Below, in pieces: positions 16,669 to 25,234 of a stretch of DNA of 49,731 nucleotides (position 1 is the stretch's first letter; every line of letters starts with the position of its first letter). Position numbers and translations under genes: made by a program. The notes beneath the pieces are model-generated. The model was not told the origin of the DNA. It did no database searches and worked only from the letters and a program-made list of their open reading frames with translations. The stretch is from an uncultured Clostridia bacterium (GTDB lineage Bacteria > Bacillota > Clostridia > Oscillospirales > CAG-272): the NCBI GenBank assembly GCA_944381085.1, contig CALWJX010000014.1, positions 1-49,731 on the forward strand, written 5' to 3'.

Positions 16669-17640
16669 TCATTTATCACTGCCTCCTCCTTCAGTTTCTG
16701 TCGTTTCAAGGTCGCACAGTTCCTCTTCGGTCAGCATATCCCCGTTATCCGCGCAGGACGGTATCATATCATCAACATCTTTTCCGGTAAGAAGCTTAAA
16801 AATATCATCTCTCAGATCGTTTGACTTATGTTTTCCATTCTTACCTATGTCGTTATAATGACGCTTGAGCAATTTGTTATTCGCAACCGAAATTGTACCC
16901 GTCTCTTCAGAAACCACCACGATTACCGCGTCACTCACCTCGCTGATCCTCACCGCCGCTCTGTGTCTTGTGCCAAGTCCGCTCAGCATTTCATCGTTTT
17001 CGGAAATTGTCTTTGATTTGCATGAAGCCGAAACTATTCTGTTGTCCCTGATTATGACCGCGCCGTCATGCAAGGGCGACTTATTTACAAATATATTGCA
17101 AAGCAACTGCCTCGAAACCACCGCGTCAAGCGGCGTTCCCTCCGACATCTGATTTCTCAGTCTTCCTATCCTTTCTATAACTATCAGCGCGCCTTCGCCT
17201 TTGGCTGAAAGTTCAAAACAAGCCGCGGCAATCTCCTCCACGGTTTTCAATGTTTCATCGTCTTCCTGTCCGCGTTTTCTTTTTATTTTGCGGAAGTTTA
17301 TTGAGGTTGAACCCACTTCTTCCAAGGCTTCTCTGAGTTCGGGCTGAAATATAACGCATATAGCCATGATTCCGACCGCATAGAAATTCTTCAATATCGA
17401 GCTTATCGCAATCATATGCAAAAGATCGCTCAGGATATAAACAAGCACAAGAAAACCCAATCCCAAAGCAAGCCTGCCGGCATGACGCTCTCTTATAAAC
17501 TTATAGACCATATACAGTAAAAATGACAAAAGCAGAATATCCAGCATATCGATCAAAGTTATATTGCTGATTGGAAAAAGTATATAATCGCTTATAAAAT
17601 TCGTTATGTTTTTCCAAATATTCGCAAGCTGTTCCGACAT
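16669..17640 (-). CDS. cdaA: Diadenylate cyclase CdaA (DacA)
   Basis: This 323-aa membrane enzyme makes c-di-AMP from two ATP. Three hydrophobic helices lie in residues 20-95. The DAC domain follows with the catalytic DGA (192-194, LHDGAVIIRDN) and GTRHRAA (RHR at 225-227). The C-terminal tail is acidic and Glu-rich. c-di-AMP controls potassium and osmolyte transport and wall homeostasis in Firmicutes. cdaA and cdaR form the usual pair, but glmM, their common third partner, is replaced here by a COG2509 flavoprotein gene. The ATG at 17640 has GGCGG 10 nt upstream. Confidence 0.95.
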   Translation of the reverse strand: MSEQLANIWKNITNFISDYILFPISNITLIDMLDILLLSFLLYMVYKFIRERHAGRLALGLGFLVLVYILSDLLHMIAISSILKNFYAVGIMAICVIFQPELREALEEVGSTSINFRKIKRKRGQEDDETLKTVEEIAAACFELSAKGEGALIVIERIGRLRNQMSEGTPLDAVVSRQLLCNIFVNKSPLHDGAVIIRDNRIVSASCKSKTISENDEMLSGLGTRHRAAVRISEVSDAVIVVVSEETGTISVANNKLLKRHYNDIGKNGKHKSNDLRDDIFKLLTGKDVDDMIPSCADNGDMLTEEELCDLETTETEGGGSDK

Positions 17641-17720
17641 TTACCGCATACCGCCTTTCCTTTGGTTTCTTTCCTGATCCGGGTGCAGACATTGTTTACC
17701 GACCGAATATAACTAAATTA

Positions 17721-17790
17721 ATACGCCCCGTCTCCTTAGGCGGGCGCCACTTGATTTTTCAGCAGTGAGATAAAATCTCCCACTGAAAAC
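17721..17790 (-). repeat. Degenerate dispersed repeat, copy 1
   Basis: On the minus strand TTTTCAGTGGGAGA, a TCTCACTG arm, then AAATCAAG and a purine-rich AAGGAGACGGGGC segment align with 37337-37420 on the plus strand, and the similarity continues into ATTAATTTAGTT. Within the copy CAGTGAGAT and ATCTCCCACTG form a stem with a CC bulge. It lies between pncB and cdaA and carries no open frame. The family is not recognised. Confidence 0.6.
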
Positions 17791-17821
17791 ATTGAATGAC
17801 AGGGCTTAATCCCTTATTGAA

Positions 17822-19273
17822 TTATTTCTTATTCCTGTTCAACAGCATTTTATTTTTTACGTCCCACAAATTCTGTGAAAGGTCAACATAGTAGTTATGA
17901 GGATTGGTAAATCTTTTTACTTCTTCCCACATTCCCTCTATCTCACGGATATGGTGATTTCTTATTTCCTCAAGCGACGGAAGATCATACACAAGCTTGC
18001 CGTTTTCAAAAACCTTTACAAGCAGCTCGCTCGCGGTATAATTCTCCATTATCTTGCGCTTCCAGGTGTGCTCCGGATCAAATATCTCTATCGGCTTGCT
18101 GTCATCCACGGTTTCGTTGTAAAGACAGATGAGATCCGCCTCAGCTTTACCGCTGTCACGCCCCCTGAGCCTGTATACCTTTTTGAAGTGAGGAGTAGTA
18201 ATCTTCCCCACATTTTCGCTTATTTTAATTTTCGGAATAATGTTTCCGTTTTCATCCTCCACCGCGCACAGCTTGTATACCGCGCCGAATACCGGGTGAC
18301 TTTTTGACGTTATAAGCCTTTCTCCCACGCCGAATCCGTCTATCTCCGCGCCCTGACGTATAAGCTCACGGATTATATATTCGTCAAGGGAATTTGAAAC
18401 AATTATCCTGCACTCATTCCATCCCGCGTCGTCAAGCATCGCCCTGACCTTTTTTGAAAGATACGTGATGTCCCCCGAATCAATTCTTATACCGCACTTT
18501 TTTATTCCCTTGGGCTTGAGCACATCGTTAAAAGCTCTGATAGCGTTCGGGATCCCGGATGAAATCACATTGTACGTGTCTACAAGAAGAGTGGCGTTGT
18601 CGGGATAAAGCTCGCAGTAAGTCTTAAACGCGGTGTATTCGTCATCAAACATCTGTACCCATGAATGCGCCATGGTACCGGTAGCCGGGACACCGTACAA
18701 TTCGTCGGTAATTGTGCAGGCGGTAGACCCGCATCCGCCGATATACGCCGCGCGCGCTCCGAGTATAGCGGCATCGGCTCCCTGCGCTCTGCGCGAACCG
18801 AATTCCGCGACGGCACGTCCCCTTGCGGCTCTTGTCAGTCTCGCGGCTTTGGTAGCTATCAAAGACTCGTGATTTATGACCATCAACACATAAGTTTCTA
18901 TAAACTGCGCTTCTATTGCCGGCGCCCTTACCGTCATCAGCGGCTCACCCGGAAAAACAACAGTCCCCTCCGGAACAGCCCAAATATCGCCCGTGAAGCT
19001 GAAATTTTTCAGATATTTCAGAAAATCCCGGTCAAAGCAGCCCTTTGACCTCAGAAATTCAATATCGTCCTCGTCAAAGTGAAGGTCGCGTATATACTCC
19101 ACTACCTGTTCGAGTCCCGCCACGACGGCAAATCCGCCTCCGTCGGGATTGTCACGGTAAAAAACGTCAAAATAAACTATTCTGTCCTTCATACCGCACT
19201 TGAAATATCCGTTGCCCATTGTAAGCTCGTAAAAATCGGTGAGCATTGTCAGATTTCGGTTCATATACTTCAT
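17822..19273 (-). CDS. pncB: Nicotinate phosphoribosyltransferase
   Basis: This 483-aa type II phosphoribosyltransferase converts nicotinate and PRPP to nicotinate mononucleotide, feeding NAD salvage. Diagnostic stretches are LTDFYELTMGNGYF at the N-terminus, AEFGSRRAQGADAA followed by GGCGSTACT (about 155-185), and the PRPP-side IRIDSGDITYLSKK. The length is that of the Firmicutes NAPRTase rather than the shorter NadC or NAMPT. GGAG precedes the first ATG by 4 nt and a second ATG (codon 4) by 13 nt, so the exact start is open. It appears monocistronic, with its own promoter. Confidence 0.94.
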   Translation of the reverse strand: MKYMNRNLTMLTDFYELTMGNGYFKCGMKDRIVYFDVFYRDNPDGGGFAVVAGLEQVVEYIRDLHFDEDDIEFLRSKGCFDRDFLKYLKNFSFTGDIWAVPEGTVVFPGEPLMTVRAPAIEAQFIETYVLMVINHESLIATKAARLTRAARGRAVAEFGSRRAQGADAAILGARAAYIGGCGSTACTITDELYGVPATGTMAHSWVQMFDDEYTAFKTYCELYPDNATLLVDTYNVISSGIPNAIRAFNDVLKPKGIKKCGIRIDSGDITYLSKKVRAMLDDAGWNECRIIVSNSLDEYIIRELIRQGAEIDGFGVGERLITSKSHPVFGAVYKLCAVEDENGNIIPKIKISENVGKITTPHFKKVYRLRGRDSGKAEADLICLYNETVDDSKPIEIFDPEHTWKRKIMENYTASELLVKVFENGKLVYDLPSLEEIRNHHIREIEGMWEEVKRFTNPHNYYVDLSQNLWDVKNKMLLNRNKK

Positions 19274-19377
19274 AGTTCTCCTTTTCGACCTGCTCCGGAT
19301 GATACAGCTTCAATGGAATAGGTCACAATCATTTTCATTATCAATATCAATTTAACATATAAATATTAATAATATAT

Positions 19378-19407
19378 ATTATAGCAGAAAAATACCGTAT
19401 AAGTCAA
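19378..19407 (-). promoter_or_regulatory. Promoter of pncB
   Basis: Minus-strand TTGACT (19407-19402), an 18-nt spacer and TATAAT (19383-19378), about 105 nt before the pncB start. Confidence 0.75.
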
Positions 19408-19461
19408 GTGATTTGAGCAAGTAATAATTGCCTTTTGAAAATTTATTTTCTGCAAAGACAA

Positions 19462-20277
19462 TCACAAACTTTCGTTTTCTTCCGAGCTGTATCTCAGATA
19501 CATATCAAAAAATTTCATCAGCATGAACGTAATAACAAAATAACACAAGACTCCCGAAACAACATCGAACAAATAGTAACACAACATCAGCAGAATTTCT
19601 CCCGCTCCGCTCGGAAGTCCGTTAATGATAGTATAAAAAACATCATACCATATACGCATGAGCACCTTGCTGGCGGCTATTACAACACCGCCCGCCAAAG
19701 CCGAATTAAGCACAGGATTTTTCCTGTCCAGCAGCCTTGAAAACGGATATACCATACTGTCTTTTTCGGGGTAAGGCTCATGGAGTTTTTTTGCCGCGGC
19801 AAACGCGGTATCATACTTTTTACCGAAGTTGCCGATTATCCTGTACGCGAAAAACGTGACAATCGCCAACTGCGCGCTTTCAACCAGAGTATAAATCAGG
19901 ATCATAAGGATATCCGACAGCACCGCGTTTGTCTCAACCCCGCTGAATATCCAGGACATGACCGTATTTGCGAAATACTTAAGGAAAGCCGCCGTAATAT
20001 ATATTACAAAAACTCCTTTTATCTTTTTTATCCCAAAGCGGTAAATTCCGTATATAACCACGGCGTATCCTACAGATATGGCGATAATTTCGGAAATATT
20101 GTATAAAAGTTCCATAACCACGGGAAGAGCGGTATACATATATAAAATATCGTTGCTGAACCTTACGTTAAGCGGGGCAAAAACAAAGCAATATAGCGAA
20201 TACAGCACCGCGAAAGAAACTATGGCAAAGCGATATATTTTACCCCTGTGAATATTTATCTGTTTATCGGATAGCAT
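19462..20277 (-). CDS. Polytopic membrane protein of unknown function
   Basis: I do not recognise a functional family. From MLSDKQINIHRG it is 271 aa with about six or seven hydrophobic segments (for example IVSFAVLYSLYCFVFAPL, ISEIIAISVGYAVVIYGIY and LMLCYYLFDVVSGVLCYFVI) and an acidic C-terminus. A cytoplasmic loop near the middle contains KKYDTAFAAAKKLHEPYPEKD. The start at 20277 has AAAGG 9 nt upstream; a longer frame to 20322 lacks a site. A TATAAT at about 50 nt upstream could serve as its -10. It stands alone between pncB and a sugar kinase. Confidence 0.75.
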   Translation of the reverse strand: MLSDKQINIHRGKIYRFAIVSFAVLYSLYCFVFAPLNVRFSNDILYMYTALPVVMELLYNISEIIAISVGYAVVIYGIYRFGIKKIKGVFVIYITAAFLKYFANTVMSWIFSGVETNAVLSDILMILIYTLVESAQLAIVTFFAYRIIGNFGKKYDTAFAAAKKLHEPYPEKDSMVYPFSRLLDRKNPVLNSALAGGVVIAASKVLMRIWYDVFYTIINGLPSGAGEILLMLCYYLFDVVSGVLCYFVITFMLMKFFDMYLRYSSEENESL

Positions 20278-20387
20278 ATTTAACAACCTTTCAATACTTT
20301 TTTTATGGTAAAAAGCCGTCAATTATAATTATAACACATATGTAAAATAAAAAAATTGTAAATTTGTAAACAATCCGAGTACAACTG

Positions 20388-20415
20388 AAAAAAAGAGACC
20401 GAGGTCTCTTTTTTA
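20388..20415 (-). terminator. Rho-independent terminator downstream of the PfkB kinase gene
   Basis: An 11-bp stem (AAAAAAGAGAC, 20389-20399; GTCTCTTTTTT, 20404-20414) with a CGAG loop, symmetrical enough to work on either strand. On the minus strand it lies about 200 nt beyond the kinase stop. The intervening 20416-20612 holds no gene I can support. Confidence 0.75.
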
Positions 20416-20612
20416 AATTCGTATATACCGACTTTTTCCTTCGGCTGTCGATACTTTGTTCACGTAAAAATATTTGTTTAGTGATTTTATCCCATCCGAA
20501 AATGAATATTTTTCTATACCCGTTACAATATCTGCATGTCTTCTTGAAAAATGTATGTACTATTTTTTTCGTTGATACCAAAACCACAGGCTAACGACTG
20601 TGCATGAAGTTT

Positions 20613-21497
20613 TCATTTTTCAGGCACCGCTTCTTTTCTTGAAACCACAAAAGCGCTTCGCTCGGCTGCTTTTTTCATACATAACTCAAGCGGGTCACGG
20701 TTGAGATAGGCTGACAGCCATGCCGCCGCAAAGCTGTCTCCGGCGCCTACGGTGGAAACCACCGGAACGGGAATAATGTGCTGAAATACACTCTCCTGCG
20801 TCCTGCAGTCGTAAACATAAGACCCTTTGCTCCCGCGGGTCAGCAGAATGATTTTAAGATTGCCAAAAAGACGGGAAATCGCGCGGACAATATCCTGCGG
20901 TTCCTCAGAATTACAAGAGTAAAGCTCAAATTTCCGCATCAATCTCTCGTCCTCATCGCTGATTTTGAGTATTGTGGCGTTTTGCAGGCAAAGCAAAACC
21001 GAATCCTTTCCGTAGCACCCGGCTCTCAGATTCAGGTCGCAGAAAATCTCCGGAAAGCCGCATTTTTCCAGCACATTGTAAATCGCCGAGCGGGATTTCG
21101 GACTGCGCTGAATCAGGGTTCCGAAGTACAGCACATCCATATGTTCCGACTGAATACGGGAAAGGTCGCTCTCACACAGTGAAATGTTATCGTATGCCGA
21201 GTCAGGCAGAATGTTGTAGGATGGCACCTGATTTATGTCCAGCGACACCAAGCATTGTCCGGTCTGCTTATCGGAAACCGTTTGAATCAGGTCGGTTTTC
21301 ACTCCGAATCCGCGCGCTTGTTTTACGGCAGACACGCCGAGCACATCGTCGCCCACAGCCGACAGCAGCCAAGCCTCACAGCCGCAGGCGGCGCAGTGCG
21401 CCGCAAAATTAAGAGGAGCGCCGCCGATACACTGCTCGGCAGGGTATATATCCCAGATTATTTCCCCTATAGATAAAATTTTTTTCCTTTGACACAT
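20613..21497 (-). CDS. PfkB-family carbohydrate kinase (fructokinase-like)
   Basis: This 294-aa ribokinase-superfamily protein begins with a short ILSIGEIIWDIYP, has the sugar-binding GGAPLNFAAHCAACG near residue 27, and ends with the catalytic anion-hole motif VGAGDSFAAAWLSAYL (catalytic Asp in GAGDSF). It resembles bacterial fructokinases more than ribokinase or 1-phosphofructokinase, but the sugar is inferred. AAAGGAG lies 11 nt before the ATG, and a promoter about 140 nt upstream makes it look monocistronic. No transporter or hydrolase gene is adjacent. Confidence 0.85.
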   Translation of the reverse strand: MCQRKKILSIGEIIWDIYPAEQCIGGAPLNFAAHCAACGCEAWLLSAVGDDVLGVSAVKQARGFGVKTDLIQTVSDKQTGQCLVSLDINQVPSYNILPDSAYDNISLCESDLSRIQSEHMDVLYFGTLIQRSPKSRSAIYNVLEKCGFPEIFCDLNLRAGCYGKDSVLLCLQNATILKISDEDERLMRKFELYSCNSEEPQDIVRAISRLFGNLKIILLTRGSKGSYVYDCRTQESVFQHIIPVPVVSTVGAGDSFAAAWLSAYLNRDPLELCMKKAAERSAFVVSRKEAVPEK

Positions 21498-21638
21498 ATC
21501 GGGAATTTCTCCTTTCGTTTGCTGAATCGTGAAATTGCCGCCTAAGCAGGCTCATCCACAAAGCGTTTTGCAACCGATATACAAATATATCCACACAGAG
21601 CTATCCGGGTGGGTAGAAAAGAAAGTTCTTTTTGTAAT

Positions 21639-21667
21639 ATTATACTCGATTTTGTAAGATTTGTAAA
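21639..21667 (-). promoter_or_regulatory. Promoter of the PfkB kinase gene
   Basis: Minus-strand TTTACA (21667-21662), 17-nt spacer, TATAAT (21644-21639). Confidence 0.7.
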
Positions 21668-21780
21668 GTTAAAAGTAAAAAATTAGATATTAATTTCGTT
21701 TCTATGTCAATTAAATTGTCAATGTTTAGGTATGTAATGGGATTTCATATATCTCGTTATTAAATCATTGCCATACAATA

Positions 21781-21806
21781 AAGCCGTACCCATACAGGTA
21801 CAGCTT
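21781..21806 (-). terminator. Probable terminator of the orphan membrane-anchored gene
   Basis: A 10-bp stem with one wobble pair (AAGCCGTACC, 21781-21790; GGTACAGCTT, 21797-21806) and a 6-nt loop, 45 nt after the stop. The T-tract on the minus strand is weak (TTTATTG), so efficiency is uncertain. Confidence 0.55.
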
Positions 21807-21851
21807 TGCTAAGTTTAACATAGTGCCAAATTCAGATATGAAATCACTAAT

Positions 21852-22508
21852 CTACGGTTCAAGATAAATAAAACGTTTTTCATTTTCAGGAACATTAAAT
21901 CGCACAAAATATTTCGGAGTATATTCTTGGACACTTTTTACAATGCTCCCCTGGCAAGATGTTTGAATTACAATTAAATCCTCATAGGAATAGCTTATTA
22001 ATCCATAATTGCATGAATATATTATACCGCTGTTTTCATAATGTTCAATTTCATACCCTGTATAACAATAATCGCTTACATAACTTTTATATGAAGTGCA
22101 AAACAAATCCGTATAGGATTCCTGATATGGATTAGTTCTTTCTACAAAACACTCATTAGCGTCTTTTCCCGATCCCTTTTGTTCACGTTTGATTACACAG
22201 GATATGAGTTGTTCGATATATTTCTCCATGTCTGATCGGTCTTGAAATTTAAGTTCAAGATATGTATCTCGATCCTCTTCCCAGTAATTATAATAAGAAT
22301 AAGAAATAATCTCTGCCTCAATCGGAATATTCTCTAAAAATATTGGTGCATTTATAGGATATGATTCGGAATTATAATCTTCCGCTTTTTCAGTGTACAA
22401 AGGGTATGAACTTTTATTCAGGATCATAATCAAAATTATGACGACAATAACAGCTAATAATATTATAATTATAAAAGTTTTTTTGTTGATTCGTTTTTTT
22501 ATTCCCAT
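21852..22508 (-). CDS. Membrane-anchored protein of unknown function
   Basis: I do not recognise a family. This 218-aa protein has a short basic N-terminus (MGIKKRINKK), one strongly hydrophobic Ile/Leu/Val helix (about 11-31), and a Tyr-, Ser- and Glu-rich extracytoplasmic region with five Cys, which may form disulphides. GGAGG lies 8 nt before the ATG. Base composition is visibly more AT-rich than the flanking kinase and aminotransferase genes, which hints at acquisition, though secreted Clostridia proteins often look like this. A hairpin follows the stop. Confidence 0.7.
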   Translation of the reverse strand: MGIKKRINKKTFIIIILLAVIVVIILIMILNKSSYPLYTEKAEDYNSESYPINAPIFLENIPIEAEIISYSYYNYWEEDRDTYLELKFQDRSDMEKYIEQLISCVIKREQKGSGKDANECFVERTNPYQESYTDLFCTSYKSYVSDYCYTGYEIEHYENSGIIYSCNYGLISYSYEDLIVIQTSCQGSIVKSVQEYTPKYFVRFNVPENEKRFIYLEP

Positions 22509-22708
22509 GGTATAAGCCTCCGCAAAATGCTGTAAATAGTTTATTCATGAAGGGGACCAAAAAAACAGAAATTTTGCGCGTATCACAATCACATCTGTCC
22601 TATAACCATTAGATTCTCCGCTGCTTTTATAATACCTGCTTCAGATTTACAGAAACCCGTCCCGATAGCAACAAACGTAGTATACGAATGGATTAGAACT
22701 TATAAAAT

Positions 22709-23890
22709 TCACATCCCGTCTTTAAGTTCCTTTAAAAACTTTCCCACTCTTTCCAATGCTTCTTTTATATGTTCCGAGGAATAGCAGTATGACGCGCGGA
22801 TAAAGCCTTCACCGGACTCACCGAACGCGTTCCCCGGAACCAAAGCCACTTTTTGCGAATAAAGAAGTCTTTCGCAAAACTCCTCGCTGCCAAGCCCCGA
22901 AATTTTAATCGAAGGAAAGGCGTAAAACGCTCCTTTCGGCTCAAAGCAGTCCATTCCCAATTTTCTGAACCCGTCCACCATTATACGTCTGCGAACGTCA
23001 TATTCCTCCGCCATCTGCTCAATATCTCGGTCGCCGGTCCTCAACGCTTCGGTGGCGGCATACTGAGAGGTCGTAGGGGCACTCATTATCGCGAACTGAT
23101 GGATTTTAGTCATTTGCGAAATAACAGGCTCGGGCGCGCACGCATATCCAAGCCTCCATCCCGTCATTGAATATGTCTTTGAAAAACCGTTGATAACGAC
23201 CGTTCGCTCTCTCATGCCGTCAATCGAGGCAATCGAGACATGTTTTTTCCCGTATGTAAGTTCGGAATATATTTCATCCGACAGCACAAAGACGTCGGTT
23301 TCCCTCAAAACCGAGGCTATCGACTCAAGATCTTCTTTTTCCATAACAGCTCCGGTGGGATTGCAGGGAAACGGGAAAACAATCATCTTTGTTTTCGGGG
23401 TAAGTTTGCTCATAAGAGCTTTTGGAGTCAGTCTGAACTCATCCTCGGCTTTCAGATCAAGAATTACCGGAACTCCGCCGCACAGACGCACAATCGGTTC
23501 ATAGCAGACAAAACTTGGCTGAGGAATAATCACCTCGTCCCCCGGAGCCACAATCGTGCGGATGGCGCAGTCGATTCCCTCGCTTCCGCCCACAGTTACA
23601 AGAGTTTCCCTTTCGCCGGAGTAATCAAGGTTATATTTTCTTTTCAAAAATGCGCAGATTTCTTTTCTCAGCTCAATCAGTCCCGCGTTTGAGGTATACC
23701 TCGTGCGGCTCTCCTCAAGGGATTTGATTCCGGCGCGCCTGATATGCATCGGCGTCGGAAAATCGGGCTCGCCGACTCCCAACGAAATAACTCCGTCCAT
23801 ATTCGACGCGATATCAAAAAACTTTCTTATTCCGGACGGCTTTATCTTTTCCGTCACGGTTGAGTTCATCAGCTTACTGTAATTTAACAT
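22709..23890 (-). CDS. PLP-dependent aminotransferase, class I/II (aspartate/aromatic type)
   Basis: This 393-aa fold-type I aminotransferase has the nucleotide-like VTVGGSEGIDCAIRTI, the FPFPCNPTGAVM turn with its invariant Asn, DEIYSELTYG, and the PLP lysine in NGFSKTYSMTGWRLGY. The final Arg in GFIRASYCYS binds the substrate carboxylate. The subgroup commonly annotated as AspB or PatA covers aspartate, aromatic and N-acetyl-diaminopimelate activities, which cannot be separated here. The gene overlaps the Lrp-type regulator by 7 bp, so the two are co-translated and the regulator may respond to the same amino acid. Confidence 0.88.
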   Translation of the reverse strand: MLNYSKLMNSTVTEKIKPSGIRKFFDIASNMDGVISLGVGEPDFPTPMHIRRAGIKSLEESRTRYTSNAGLIELRKEICAFLKRKYNLDYSGERETLVTVGGSEGIDCAIRTIVAPGDEVIIPQPSFVCYEPIVRLCGGVPVILDLKAEDEFRLTPKALMSKLTPKTKMIVFPFPCNPTGAVMEKEDLESIASVLRETDVFVLSDEIYSELTYGKKHVSIASIDGMRERTVVINGFSKTYSMTGWRLGYACAPEPVISQMTKIHQFAIMSAPTTSQYAATEALRTGDRDIEQMAEEYDVRRRIMVDGFRKLGMDCFEPKGAFYAFPSIKISGLGSEEFCERLLYSQKVALVPGNAFGESGEGFIRASYCYSSEHIKEALERVGKFLKELKDGM

Positions 23891-24372
23891 AATGAATATG
23901 TACCTCTGTCATCATTTTCACTGTTGACCAGCTCTACGTCAAGCTCCTTATAACGTCTGAGCACAAAATGCGTCGCGGTCGACGTCACCTCATGAATCGT
24001 GGCAAGTTCCTTTGCGACAAACATGGCGACCTCCTGAAAAGTCTTGCCTTTTACAATTACGCAAAGGTCATACGCCCCGGACATAAGATAAACGCTCTCT
24101 ACCTCACTGTACTTCATTATAGTCTCCGCCACCTTTTCAAAGCCGTACTTGTCCTGCGGAATTACCTTAAGCTCAATCAGCGCGGAAACATACGCGTTGT
24201 CAAGGCTTTCCCAGTCTATGACCGCCTTATATCCCCGTATCAGTCCCGAATTCTCAAGTTCCTTAATATCGTTTTCCACTTCTGTCTCCGTCATGCCCGC
24301 CATTACCGCAAGCTCCGAAACCGTATATCTCGCATTTTTTGATAAAAGCTTTAATAGTTTTATATTTGTCAT
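23884..24372 (-). CDS. Lrp/AsnC family transcriptional regulator
   Basis: This 162-aa protein has an N-terminal winged helix-turn-helix (LLKLLSKNARYTVSELAVMAG, about 5-25), a linker helix, and a C-terminal RAM/ACT-like ligand domain (YVSALIELKVIPQDKYGFE, then YDLCVIVKG). Lrp-type proteins form octamers and sense amino acids. It is upstream of and overlaps an aminotransferase gene, a recurring Firmicutes pair. AAAGGA lies 9 nt before the ATG, and a strong promoter is 80 nt upstream, where it could autoregulate. Confidence 0.9.
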   Translation of the reverse strand: MTNIKLLKLLSKNARYTVSELAVMAGMTETEVENDIKELENSGLIRGYKAVIDWESLDNAYVSALIELKVIPQDKYGFEKVAETIMKYSEVESVYLMSGAYDLCVIVKGKTFQEVAMFVAKELATIHEVTSTATHFVLRRYKELDVELVNSENDDRGTYSLC

Positions 24373-24454
24373 TACATATCTTCCTTTCCGATATATTCAT
24401 TTATCTTCACATTTTCCCTTTTATAGCGGGCAACAGTCTGAATGTCCATACTTA

Positions 24455-24483
24455 ATTATATTTTAAATAATAAACTTTGTCAA
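24455..24483 (-). promoter_or_regulatory. Promoter of the lrp-like/aminotransferase operon
   Basis: Minus-strand consensus TTGACA (24483-24478), 17-nt spacer and TATAAT (24460-24455). This is one of the best sigma-A matches in the window. Confidence 0.85.
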
Positions 24484-24581
24484 TAGCATATGATAAATTT
24501 ATTGCCGCCGGGGAAATTTTCATCAAATGACATCAGGTCGATTGCTCAAAAGCATTATAACAAAAAATCTTTACGTAAAAA

Positions 24582-24610
24582 GGGCTGCCGTGAAAAAACA
24601 CGGTCAGCCC
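24582..24610 (-). terminator. Terminator of the P-loop protein gene
   Basis: An 11-bp stem with a single bulge (GGGCTGCCGTG and CACGGTCAGCCC) around a six-A loop. On the minus strand it is followed by TTTTTACG. It lies 14 nt past the stop. Confidence 0.85.
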
Positions 24611-24623
24611 CAATTTTTTACAT

Positions 24624-25031
24624 TCAGATGTATTTTTTAACAATATCGCTCGCTTCCTCAGTAGGGATGGAAGAAGTTATAACCACATTAACGCCAAGTT
24701 TTTGCGAAAGCTCATCTATCTTCACAATAAGCTTTTCAAAGCCTTCCATGTCGTTATTTCCGATTTTGAGCGCCGAATCTATGAACAAATCGGTTACATC
24801 ATGATTACTTGCCAGAATTCCGGCGACAAAGCCGTAAAGGGAGTCCGCGTCACGGATGGCATATTCATCGGTATCAACTAGCCTTACGCTGTATTTGACA
24901 TCATATCTCAAACCTGTTCCGCGTTCAATACACACAACCGTTCCGTCGGTTTTCTCACTTGCCTGATTGACAAGCTCAATAAGTGCTTTGGTTTTTCCGG
25001 TACCCTTAACGCCGATGATCAGTTTTAACAT
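24624..25031 (-). CDS. Small P-loop ATPase-like protein of unknown function
   Basis: This 135-aa protein has a Walker A motif right at the N-terminus (LIIGVKGTGKTKALIELV) and a hydrophobic strand ending DLFIDSALKIGNND that could serve as Walker B. The C-terminal VNVVITSSIPTEE strand completes a minimal RecA-like sheet. No other domain is present, so calling it a motility ATPase would be over-reading. Of two adjacent ATGs, the second (25031) has GGAGG at 6 nt and is preferred; the first would be only 3 nt away. Two GC-rich hairpins precede the ribosome site. Confidence 0.7.
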   Translation of the reverse strand: MLKLIIGVKGTGKTKALIELVNQASEKTDGTVVCIERGTGLRYDVKYSVRLVDTDEYAIRDADSLYGFVAGILASNHDVTDLFIDSALKIGNNDMEGFEKLIVKIDELSQKLGVNVVITSSIPTEEASDIVKKYI

Positions 25032-25056
25032 CATAAACCTCCTTGCGGTGCTGCGC

Positions 25057-25102
25057 ACCTGATTATTTTTATGGACAACGGCACGGCTGCACCGCCTGCC
25101 GT
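25057..25102 (-). promoter_or_regulatory. Two GC-rich hairpins in the leader of the P-loop gene
   Basis: Read on the minus strand: ACGGCAGGC-loop-GCC-G-TGCCGT (25102-25078), then GGTGC-GCA-GCACC (25069-25057). The second ends 14 nt upstream of the GGAGG ribosome site. They lie between the promoter and the start, where they could influence translation. Confidence 0.45.
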
Positions 25103-25134
25103 CAGCTCAGACACATATCGTTCAATTTGTATAC

Positions 25135-25163
25135 ATTATAGCACATTTTTCTGATTTTTTCAA
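25135..25163 (-). promoter_or_regulatory. Promoter of the P-loop gene
   Basis: Minus-strand TTGAAA (25163-25158), 17-nt spacer, TATAAT (25140-25135), giving a leader of roughly 100 nt. Confidence 0.8.
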
Positions 25164-25234
25164 GTGCTTTTATGTGAATTCGTTAAAAGTTCTGTGTATA
25201 AACTTTATCTTTATTAAAAATTTTAAGACTCAAA

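Larger units (their letters stand above)
21498..21851 (-). other. AT-rich intergenic region between the orphan gene and the PfkB kinase gene
   Basis: This 354-bp gap contains the kinase promoter (21639-21667) and the hairpin after the orphan gene (21781-21806). The middle (21668-21770) is very AT-rich and shows no supported gene. Confidence 0.55.

Noticed and set aside
20303..20587. 94-codon minus-strand frame between the membrane protein and the kinase gene
   Set aside because: It runs through a strong terminator stem and has no ribosome site.
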